From Verrucomicrobiota bacterium (GTDB taxonomy: Bacteria; Verrucomicrobiota; Verrucomicrobiia; Limisphaerales; UBA9464): 36,985 nt of DNA. The notes under the pieces are model-generated. The model ran no database searches. It was not told where the DNA came from and saw only the letters and a list, made by a program, of their open reading frames with translations. Positions 16,601-22,946 of the stretch are shown piece after piece. Within the stretch, counting starts at the first letter, position 1. The number at the start of each line of letters is the position of its first letter. The translations under genes and the position numbers were made by a program. Location of the stretch: the NCBI GenBank assembly GCA_008933025.1, contig WBXI01000013.1, forward strand, positions 1-36,985, read 5' to 3'.

Positions 16601-17968
16601 TTCAGTCCCGACGGCACCCGACTGGCGACGGTGGGACCGGATCAACGCGGCCACTTATGGGACCCCCGGACCGGCCGGGAGACGGTGCCTTCGTTCAAGC
16701 ACGGCGGGAATCTCCTCTGGATCGAGTGGAGCCCGGATGGCCGTCGCCTCGTCACGGCGGGGCTCGCTCCGACCGCGGTCATCTGGGATGCGGCGACGGG
16801 GAAGCCCCTGGCCGGGGCGAACCTCGGAGAGGGCGCGCTCAGGGTGGCTCATTTCAGTCCCGACGGACGCTTCGTCGTCGCACGCAACGACGACCGCTTT
16901 GTCCGGGCGTGGGATGCGACCACCGGGGAACCGGTCACCCCGTTGCTGCGCCATGCGGGAAACGTCCATGCGGCCATCATAACCTCCCGGTCGCGACTGG
17001 TGACGGCGAGTGCGCCGAACCGGATCCAATCGTGGGATCTCCGGCCCACCGAGCTTCCGGCCGCGGCCGTGGCGGCCCTCGCCCAGTTGGGGGCCGGCCG
17101 CAGTCTGAATCCCGCCGGCGGCATGCACACGTTGGCCGCCCCGGAATTGGCCGAACTCTGTGCGGTCCTGCGCTCGAACCAACCGTCCCTTTTTGCCATC
17201 GACGCGGCCGACGTCGTCCGCTGGCACCGCGGGCAGATCGACGACCTCGACTCGCTGACCCGGGTCCGGGCGGCGGCCTTCCACTTGGCACGGTTGGAGA
17301 CGCTGCGGCCGGCGGATCCGGAGTGGACCGGCCTGCGGTCCCGGATCCAGGCCCGTCGGGTGCCCGAGCGGGATCCCGCCACGCCGGCCAACGCCCTCGA
17401 TCTGTCGGCGTTCTATACCCATTCGTTCGGTATCCTGCCGCGGGGGGAATTCGCCGGGCTTCCGCGCGGATGGCAGGCTTTGGGCAAAACCTCCTTCGAT
17501 CTGCGGGGCATCGTCCGGCTCGAAGCCGGGAACCATGCCGAATCGGACCGGGCGAACGGACGCCAGGCGTCGGCCTCGTTCCCACTCCCCGAAGCCACCG
17601 ACATCCCGGTCCTTCGACGCTGCCGGCGACTGCACTTTCTCCAAGCGGTGGACGGACCGCGTGTCGAGACGGGCGACGAGGTTGCCCGTTGGCGAATCCG
17701 CTTCGCCGACGGCAGCGCGAGGGAATTTCCCGTCGTTTACGGCGAGCACGTGGAGGATTGGTGGGCGGCCACCGACCGGAAACAGCAAGTCCGCCAAGCC
17801 ATCGTCGCGTGGGAAGGCAAACGTCCCGAACCCAATGCCCACCAGACCATCCGCCTCTACCAATCCACTTGGGAAAACCCGCTGCCGGAGGTGGCGATCC
17901 ACCATCTGGACTTCGTGATCGGCAAGATCGGCGTCCGTCCGTTCGTCGTGGCCGTGACCGCGGAATAG
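13646..17968 (+). CDS. Transmembrane Ser/Thr protein kinase with double WD40 propeller
   Basis: I chose the ATG at 13646 (1440 residues); an in-frame ATG at 13601 is also possible. The kinase domain (about 35-300) has the glycine loop GRGSYGEVW, K66 in AVKIV, and the catalytic loop HRDVKPSN with D176. The metal-binding triplet is D193-I-G instead of DFG. A membrane helix (about 313-336) and a short coiled coil (about 340-378) follow. Next come 14-15 WD40-like blades (about 430-1135) with repeated FSPDGxRL and VWDxxTG strands, enough for two seven-bladed propellers. After a helical spacer, residues about 1250-1440 form a beta-rich C-terminal domain of unknown function. With the kinase in the cytoplasm, the propellers would be periplasmic and could act as a sensor or docking surface. 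It lies upstream of an FHA-phosphatase gene. Confidence 0.92.
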   Translation: MPHPDSLPSFRTPWGSSTTPGGATTGDETAPPVLVPDHVLIRRVGRGSYGEVWLARNALGLHRAVKIVRRSAFDDDRPFEREFAGIQRFEPVSRRHESQLNILHVGRGPGYFYYVMELADDMGGNPVGDEACYSPRSLRSELLLRGRLPVDECIRLGLALTTALEHLHRHGLVHRDVKPSNIVFVNGIPKLADIGLVARAEQTMSFVGTEGYLPPEGPGTVQADLYSLGKVLYEIGTGHDRQQFPELPTGVSELPDRAALAEFNEVLLRACAPDVRQRYASAAEMHADLALLQSGKSVARMRAVERRLRVLGRGGVFVTGMAVLAAAGFFYQQAQTREARRLAGENRALADEKSRLASANASLSEEHREQLVRLRVANGVRLQDADDDSGALLWFADALPLVAHKPAEEAVHRIRIRQAILQGPRLLWVLAHDANVISGAFSPDGRRVVTATRPGEINVWDADSGIRRLGPVNTGRRIASVQFSPDGKRLAVRSCGEQSFPRDQPDGGGSAEVLDAATGNPVFPPVGNAVHAAFSPEGRWLAVARNDFGIDVLDAATGRQLAALHGHTGPCSMLAFSRDGSRLASAGRDRTARVWRIPSGEPEGEPIRLVREATRVVFSPDGRRLATAATDEGPAHPESLGSGPPVVQTWHVAGGREIGRPLPISGALYALAFDESTGTRLITGDKNPWLNVWDPGHGETVLPPLRFANSVARCWAFGPDGLRLAAGSADGTARVWNLETGEPLTPRLLHLGWVESVSFNPDGTRLLTTSDDGTAKLWDLAGGLPEGKSPLTLEGTLPDAPTEYFPHAVGADGGQLLVGAIRGGWIVPVAIGLESMVEEILPPPTAATLNALVVAGHRGRRWATAEGVFDAPKANHAVVLWQHDGSGWSNLLLDHANPVRALQFNDDDSLLHTLGNDGMLRSWRTSDGALVREDSLPASYALAAAISRDGRRVSYLDNDENLHLFSTADTPGAIGPIQTAMNFGAFSPDGTRLATVGPDQRGHLWDPRTGRETVPSFKHGGNLLWIEWSPDGRRLVTAGLAPTAVIWDAATGKPLAGANLGEGALRVAHFSPDGRFVVARNDDRFVRAWDATTGEPVTPLLRHAGNVHAAIITSRSRLVTASAPNRIQSWDLRPTELPAAAVAALAQLGAGRSLNPAGGMHTLAAPELAELCAVLRSNQPSLFAIDAADVVRWHRGQIDDLDSLTRVRAAAFHLARLETLRPADPEWTGLRSRIQARRVPERDPATPANALDLSAFYTHSFGILPRGEFAGLPRGWQALGKTSFDLRGIVRLEAGNHAESDRANGRQASASFPLPEATDIPVLRRCRRLHFLQAVDGPRVETGDEVARWRIRFADGSAREFPVVYGEHVEDWWAATDRKQQVRQAIVAWEGKRPEPNAHQTIRLYQSTWENPLPEVAIHHLDFVIGKIGVRPFVVAVTAE

Positions 17969-18211
17969 GGCCGGTGCGAACGGGACGTTGATCCCCGGTG
18001 CATCCCGGGGAGGCCGTGACCCCGGGCTGGTTCGCGTGCCGACGGCCCGGTTTCGCCCCGACCCCGTTGGCAACCGCGGCAAAGGACACCGGCAATCCCC
18101 GGACCCGCTCTGCGCACTTGCCGTTCGGGTCGGCGCGGGCGCAGCGTAGCGGGCACGCGATCCACGGCCCGGCGACGACCGCCGGGATCGGGGCTCCGGC
18201 ACTCCAATCCG
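17969..18211. other. Gap between kinase and FHA-phosphatase genes
   Basis: These 243 bp contain no recognisable gene, no T-run hairpin and no clear promoter. The two flanking genes point the same way, so they could be one transcript or separate units. Confidence 0.4.
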
Positions 18212-19840
18212 ATGGCCACACTCCACGTCCTCGAGGGTCCCGCCCCCTACCCGGGGCTGACGTTCGAACTCCGGGAAAACGTCCCGGACATCGGGCGCTC
18301 GCCGGATTTGGGCATCGTGCTCGCCGACCGCGGCGTGAGCCGTCGCCATCTCCGCGTGGCGCGGCAGGGAGACCGGTGGTTGGCCGAGGACCTTGGCAGC
18401 AGCAACGGCACCCACGTGAACGGGCTGAAGATCCTCCAACCCGTCCCGCTCCGGTCCGGGGACCAGATCCAGGTCGGCCCGTTCGTGCTCGTGTTCTCCG
18501 ACGGCGCCGCGGGCGAGGCCGATCCGATGATCCTGAGCATGACCCAGGTGGGCGGGGATTCGGACGAGATCTTCCGCGACGCCTCGGGCCGGCGGTTGCG
18601 GGCGATCATGGACCTGACCCGGAGCCTGGGCGGCGAGGCCGAGCCGGGAGCCTTGTTCGACCGACTCGCGGTGCATCTCTTCCGGTTGTTCCCCTCGGCC
18701 GACCGCATCCTGATGGTGGACGTGGCCGCGGACGGACCCCGGGTGGCGGGCGCCCGGATGCGCGACGGCAAGGCCGCGTCGAACCGCACCTTCAGCCGCA
18801 CCTTGCTGCGCCGCGTGACCACGGAAAACATCGGCGTCGTGGCGTCGATGCAATCGGACGCGGAACGCGAGGGGCATTCCCTGTACGAGATGGGCGTGCA
18901 GTCGTTCGTGTGCGTGCCGCTGCAGGACGAGGACGGGAAACCATGCGGCGCGTTGTTCGCGGACCGGTTCCGTCCCGGACCGCCGTTCAGCCACGAGGAC
19001 CTCATGCTGCTGACGACGATCGGCATCCAGATGTCGACGAGCCTGCAGGTCGGGCGGATGCATGCCCGGTTGATCGACCAGGCACGGTTGCAACGGGACG
19101 TGGCGGTCGCGCGGGAGATCCAGCAGGGGTATCTGCCGGACCTCGCGGCGACCGGCCTGCCGGCGGGATACGAGATCGCCGCGATGCTGGCGCCGGCGCG
19201 GGAGGTGGCCGGCGACTTCTACGACCGGTTGGCGTTGGCCGACGGGCGGATGTTGCTGGCGGTGGGCGATGTCGCCGGCAAAGGGATTCCGGCGGCGTTG
19301 TTCCTGACTTCGGTCCGGGCGCTGTTGCGGCATTTTGCCACCACGATCGCGGATCCGGGCGAACTGTTGCGGGCATTGAACGACGCGGTGGCGGCGGACA
19401 ACCCGAACATGACCTTCGTCACGCTCGCGCTGGCCGCGGTCGAACCCGGTGTCGGCCGGATGGTGGTGGCCACGGGCGGCCACCCGCCCCCGATCCGATT
19501 CGGGGTCGGCCGGGCGGCGGCGCCGCTCCGGCACCGGCATGGCCCGCTGGTCGGGTTCGACCGTGCGACCTCGGCGTACCCGACCACGGTGGTCGACCTC
19601 GCGCCCGGGGAGACCTTGCTGTTCTACACCGACGGCGTGACCGAGGCGCCGACCACGGGGGCGAAGCCCGGCGAGGAATTCGGCGTGCGACGGCTCAACG
19701 AATTCCTCGCGGCCCAACCCGCCGGCACGTCGCTCGACCGGATCCACGGCAGCCTGTGCGCGGAGCTGGAACGGTTTTGCGGGACGAAGGTGATGGAGGA
19801 CGACGTCACGTTGCTCTCGATCCGGCGGCGGGAGGAATAG
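18212..19840 (+). CDS. FHA-GAF-SpoIIE protein serine phosphatase
   Basis: This 542-residue cytoplasmic protein has three domains. An N-terminal FHA domain (about 5-95) carries G28-R29-S30, S43-R-R-H46 and G62-S-S-N65-G-T67, the residues that read phosphothreonine in characterised FHA domains. A GAF-like domain (about 135-290, QSFVCVPLQDEDG) follows. The C-terminal PP2C/SpoIIE phosphatase domain (about 315-540) has the metal-binding aspartates D335 (GDFYD), D353 (GDVAGKG) and D530/D531 (EDDVTLL). The parts suggest an enzyme recruited to a phosphorylated partner by FHA and tuned by a small ligand or partner at GAF. SpoIIE-type phosphatases often act on anti-sigma antagonists, but none is encoded here. 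The kinase just upstream is the natural candidate for producing the FHA ligand; this is inference from adjacency. Confidence 0.93.
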   Translation: MATLHVLEGPAPYPGLTFELRENVPDIGRSPDLGIVLADRGVSRRHLRVARQGDRWLAEDLGSSNGTHVNGLKILQPVPLRSGDQIQVGPFVLVFSDGAAGEADPMILSMTQVGGDSDEIFRDASGRRLRAIMDLTRSLGGEAEPGALFDRLAVHLFRLFPSADRILMVDVAADGPRVAGARMRDGKAASNRTFSRTLLRRVTTENIGVVASMQSDAEREGHSLYEMGVQSFVCVPLQDEDGKPCGALFADRFRPGPPFSHEDLMLLTTIGIQMSTSLQVGRMHARLIDQARLQRDVAVAREIQQGYLPDLAATGLPAGYEIAAMLAPAREVAGDFYDRLALADGRMLLAVGDVAGKGIPAALFLTSVRALLRHFATTIADPGELLRALNDAVAADNPNMTFVTLALAAVEPGVGRMVVATGGHPPPIRFGVGRAAAPLRHRHGPLVGFDRATSAYPTTVVDLAPGETLLFYTDGVTEAPTTGAKPGEEFGVRRLNEFLAAQPAGTSLDRIHGSLCAELERFCGTKVMEDDVTLLSIRRREE

Positions 19841-19851
19841 GCACCGCCACC

Positions 19852-19880
19852 TTGACGCTGCCGCGGGGGACTGTTAACTG
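19852..19880 (+). promoter_or_regulatory. Candidate promoter with very short leader for the TPR lipoprotein
   Basis: TTGACG (19852-19857), a 17-bp spacer and TAACTG (19875-19880, within GTTAACTG) end only 8 bp before the start codon at 19889. The -35 matches the sigma-70 consensus at five of six positions; the -10 matches poorly. Transcription would start almost at the ATG, giving a leaderless or near-leaderless mRNA, which fits the lack of a Shine-Dalgarno sequence. Confidence 0.45.
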
Positions 19881-19888
19881 CGGCGCCA

Positions 19889-21970
19889 ATGCACGTCGCC
19901 AACGATGGTCGGTCGGTCGTCGCCGCCGGGCCCACGCTGGCGTTCCGGATCGCGGTGGGGGCCACGGTGGCCCTGCTGCTCGCCGGTTGCCAACCCTCCG
20001 GCCCGGAGGCGCTGGTCCGCGGCGACCAGGAATTGCAGGCCGGCCATCCGGCCGAGGCGATCCGCCTGCTCGAACTCGCCGCCACGAAACTGCCCACGGA
20101 CGCCCAGACCTGGAACCATCTCGGGCTCGCCTACCACGCCGCCGGCAGGCTCAACGACGCCCAAAAGGCCTACCTGCGCGCGCTGAACTTCAACCGCAAC
20201 CTCGCCGACGTTCAGTACAACCTCGGCGAGTTGCACGTCGATTTCGGCAATGGCCGCGAGGCCGAGGCCGCCTTCCGCGCGTACCTCAACGCCTCGCCCG
20301 ACAACGCGCGCCACACCGGCGCCTGGCGTGGACTCGGGCAATCCCTCGTTCTCCAACGTCAGTTCGCGGGTGCCGAGACCGCCTTCGGCAACATCCTGCG
20401 AATCGACCCCAACGACGCGGATGCCTGGAATCGGCTCGGCCTGGCCCGCGTCCAGATCCGCCACTATCGCGATGCCTACCAGGCTTTCGGCCAAGCGGCC
20501 CGACTCGATCCGACCCTTGCGTCCGCGCACCTGAACCTAGGCGTCACCGCGCAGCAGTACCTCGGGGACCGGAAGGCCGCCCTCCAGCATTACCGCGATT
20601 ACCTCGCGTCGAATCCGGCCGACGCCGACGCGGTGCGCCGGACGGTCCACGAGCTCGAGGTCAAACTCGGGCTGGTCCGTCCCGAAGTGCCACCGGCCCC
20701 GACGAACACGCCGCCAGCCACCTTGGCGCGGGGCACGGCCAACGAGACCGGCGCGCGCGTCGCTCCCACGAACCGGCCCGCGCCACCGTCGACGGTCGCC
20801 GCTCCCACCAATGCCCCGCGCGTGGAAGCGCCGCGCACCCCGGCGCCGCCCGCCGTCGCGCGGACCCCGAAGCCGACCCCGGTCCCGCCGCCGGCCGTCG
20901 CCACCAATCCGCCGCCGGCACTCGTGCTGCGGCCGACGAATCCGGTCGTCGTCCCCCCCGCGGTGGCCAAGCCCGTGGCCGTGGAAGTCGCCGCGCCCGT
21001 TCCCGAACCCGCGAACCCGGTGTTGCAGGTGGTCCGGGTCGACGACGAACCGCCGCCCGTGGTGGCGCGCGACGTCGCGAAGCGCGCGCCGACCGGGCCG
21101 GGTCCGGCGCTCCCGGCGGCCCGTCCGCCGGACACCCTGTTGGCACCGCCGGCCGTCCTGCCCCCCGCGCCGGCGGCACCGGTCCCCGCGGCCGAATCCA
21201 CGGTGGTTTCATCCGACACCACGACCGTTCCGGAATCGGGTCCGGGCGAAGGCAAACGTGGATTCTGGCAGAAGGTGAATCCGGTGGGCTGGGGGAACCC
21301 GGTCCGCTGGTTCAAGAAGGATGCCTCGAAGCCCGAGGTGGCGGCGCCGAAACCGACCCCGGTGGCGGTCGCCAAGGTCACGGTGCCGGCCCGGCAGTTG
21401 CCCCGGGTGACCCCGCTGGAATTGCCGCCCGTCGCAAAACCGGTGTTCGCGCGCTACGAACCGGCGCGACCGAAGCTCGCCGCCACGGGAAACCGGGCCG
21501 AGGCAAACGCGGAGTTCCAACGGGGCGTCGCGGCCCACCAACGGCACGATCTCGACGCCGCCATGGCCGCCTACCGGAAGGCGGTGCAGACCGACCCCAG
21601 TCATTTCGAGGCCCAGCACAATCTGGCGGTGGCAGCCCTCGAGCGGAACGACATGCCCACGGCGTTGCTCGCCGGGGAATCGGCGGTGGCCCTCGACCCG
21701 GCGTCCGCCAACGCCCGTTACAATTTCGCGGTGGCCTTGCAGCGGTCGCGGCACCCGGTGGATGCCGCGGAACAATTGACGGCCGCCGCCCAAGCGCGGC
21801 CCAACGACGCCAACGCGCACCTCGCGCTCGCGGCGTTGTATGCCGGGGATCTCGAGGACGCCGCCCAGGCGCGCCGCGAGTACGAACGGGTCCTTGCCCT
21901 CTCGCCGGCGCACCCGCAGGCGGACAACATCCGGCGTTGGCTGGATCGCAATCCGGCGGGGGCCCGCTGA
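19889..21970 (+). CDS. TPR lipoprotein with a long Pro/Ala-rich linker
   Basis: This 693-residue protein has a lipoprotein signal: a hydrophobic stretch ends in L-A-G-C with the lipidated cysteine at C34. Residues about 36-250 contain five to six tetratricopeptide repeats (for example TWNHLGLAYHAAGRLNDAQK). A linker of about 290 residues then follows, very rich in Pro, Ala, Thr and Val. It contains an isolated aromatic motif, FWQKVNPVGWGNPVRWF (W460, W468, W474). Residues about 510-690 hold a second set of three to four TPRs. TPRs bind proteins, and the linker could span the periplasm or peptidoglycan. Being downstream of a kinase and an FHA-phosphatase suggests a scaffold for the same system, but the intervening promoter candidate allows separate control. 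It ends 16 bp from the convergent GrpE-like gene. Target and role are unknown. Confidence 0.88.
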   Translation: MHVANDGRSVVAAGPTLAFRIAVGATVALLLAGCQPSGPEALVRGDQELQAGHPAEAIRLLELAATKLPTDAQTWNHLGLAYHAAGRLNDAQKAYLRALNFNRNLADVQYNLGELHVDFGNGREAEAAFRAYLNASPDNARHTGAWRGLGQSLVLQRQFAGAETAFGNILRIDPNDADAWNRLGLARVQIRHYRDAYQAFGQAARLDPTLASAHLNLGVTAQQYLGDRKAALQHYRDYLASNPADADAVRRTVHELEVKLGLVRPEVPPAPTNTPPATLARGTANETGARVAPTNRPAPPSTVAAPTNAPRVEAPRTPAPPAVARTPKPTPVPPPAVATNPPPALVLRPTNPVVVPPAVAKPVAVEVAAPVPEPANPVLQVVRVDDEPPPVVARDVAKRAPTGPGPALPAARPPDTLLAPPAVLPPAPAAPVPAAESTVVSSDTTTVPESGPGEGKRGFWQKVNPVGWGNPVRWFKKDASKPEVAAPKPTPVAVAKVTVPARQLPRVTPLELPPVAKPVFARYEPARPKLAATGNRAEANAEFQRGVAAHQRHDLDAAMAAYRKAVQTDPSHFEAQHNLAVAALERNDMPTALLAGESAVALDPASANARYNFAVALQRSRHPVDAAEQLTAAAQARPNDANAHLALAALYAGDLEDAAQARREYERVLALSPAHPQADNIRRWLDRNPAGAR

Positions 21971-21986
21971 CGCGGTCCACCGGCCA

Positions 21987-22820
21987 TCACGACGCGCTCG
22001 CGGGCCCGGAATCTTCCGACCCACCGGCATCCGCCGTCGTCGGGGGGATCTCGACCTGGACGATGATGGGCCGCACGGGCAGGCCGCGGATGGTGTAACC
22101 GCAGGCGATGGTCCCGGCGACCCGCGCGTCGGGCGCGGGCGGTTCTCCATCGGCGGTCTGGTGGAACTCGGGATTGAACGGTTCCCCCGGCTGCGCCTCG
22201 TGGGAGACGATGCCGACGCGGCGCACGGCATCGAGGCAAGTGGCCCGAAAATTCCCGAGCTGCTGGGCGAGCTCGGGTTGGCCGGACCGGAGCCCGGCAA
22301 GAAAGACCGCGTAGTTGTGGTCGAGCAGGTGGCAGATGACCTTGAAGGATTCCTCCTCGCCGCGCCGGAGTTTGTCGACCTCGAGCCGCAACGTCTGGCG
22401 TTCCTGGTCGTCGCGTTTCTGGATGAACTCCATGAAGGCGCGGCGCTCGGCGTGCATTTCGTCCATGAGGGACCGGGCGGCCTCGTTGGCCAGACGCAGG
22501 GACTGCTGGCTGGCGGCCATCTGGTTGCCGGACGCGACGACGGAATCGGCGACGCCGCCGAGTTGCCGGATCTGGGCCAGGGTGTTCGCCAGGCCGGCTT
22601 GCTCGAGCAACTTCAGGCGCCCTTCGTGCTCCCGCAGGAACGGGGTGACGAGGATCCAGGCCCCGATGGCGACGGCCGCGGCCAGCACCGCGCCCAAGCC
22701 CAGACTCCAGGGCAACTCGCCCGAGTGGGCCATCCAGGCCAGCACCGCGGCCGCCGCCAGGACGCAGAAATCACCCAGCAGAAAAGGCCATTTGGCAATC
22801 GACGGCGACGAGTCGGACAT
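21987..22820 (-). CDS. Membrane-anchored coiled-coil protein with GrpE-like C-terminal domain
   Basis: This 277-residue protein uses the ATG at 22820; the longer open frame adds residues without sense. It has two membrane helices (about 11-32 and 38-61), a long charged coiled coil (about 65-165, including MDEMHAERRAFMEF), and a C-terminal beta-rich section. That section (about 195-260) resembles the GrpE beta domain: VRRVGIVSHEAQPGEPFNPEFHQ, then VAGTIACGYTIRGLPVRP, parallels the GrpE pattern of a Gly, a PxxH stretch and a GY..... RP end. GrpE releases nucleotide from DnaK. A membrane-tethered version would place that activity, or a divergent binding role, at the inner membrane facing the cytoplasm. 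I infer the fold by pattern only. No dnaK or dnaJ is nearby. It lies downstream of pyruvate kinase with a hairpin between. Confidence 0.72.
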   Translation of the reverse strand: MSDSSPSIAKWPFLLGDFCVLAAAAVLAWMAHSGELPWSLGLGAVLAAAVAIGAWILVTPFLREHEGRLKLLEQAGLANTLAQIRQLGGVADSVVASGNQMAASQQSLRLANEAARSLMDEMHAERRAFMEFIQKRDDQERQTLRLEVDKLRRGEEESFKVICHLLDHNYAVFLAGLRSGQPELAQQLGNFRATCLDAVRRVGIVSHEAQPGEPFNPEFHQTADGEPPAPDARVAGTIACGYTIRGLPVRPIIVQVEIPPTTADAGGSEDSGPASAS

Positions 22821-22827
22821 GGGGCCG

Positions 22828-22856
22828 AGGTTACGGACCGGCCGGAGCTTTGGAAA
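22828..22856 (-). promoter_or_regulatory. Candidate promoter for the GrpE-like gene
   Basis: On the minus strand TTTCCA (22851-22856), a 17-bp spacer and TAACCT (22828-22833) end 7 bp before the start codon at 22820. The geometry closely repeats that of the TPR lipoprotein promoter candidate, which is the main reason to list it. The hexamer matches alone are modest. Confidence 0.35.
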
Positions 22857-22914
22857 GCATCCCGGCACGGCCGGCTTGTGGTCCACGGGGCGCACGCGAC
22901 ACCGCCCCCGGGGT

Positions 22915-22944
22915 CCGCCGTCCCACCACGCCCGGGGACGGCGG
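22915..22944 (-). terminator. GC-rich hairpin directly after pyruvate kinase
   Basis: A perfect 10-bp stem (CCGCCGTCCC with GGGACGGCGG, 10-base loop) begins 2 bp after the pyk stop codon on the minus strand. No T-run follows, so termination strength is uncertain. It separates pyk from the GrpE-like gene, which has its own promoter candidate. Confidence 0.5.
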
Positions 22945-22946
22945 GT

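Noticed and set aside
16655-19747. Minus-strand open frame of 1030 codons opposite the kinase and phosphatase
   Set aside because: Antisense to two genes with clear catalytic motifs; no domain of its own.
17998-22098. Plus-strand open frame of 1366 codons in another phase across the phosphatase and TPR genes
   Set aside because: Composition is Arg/Gly/Pro noise, while the overlapping frames carry FHA, SpoIIE and TPR domains.
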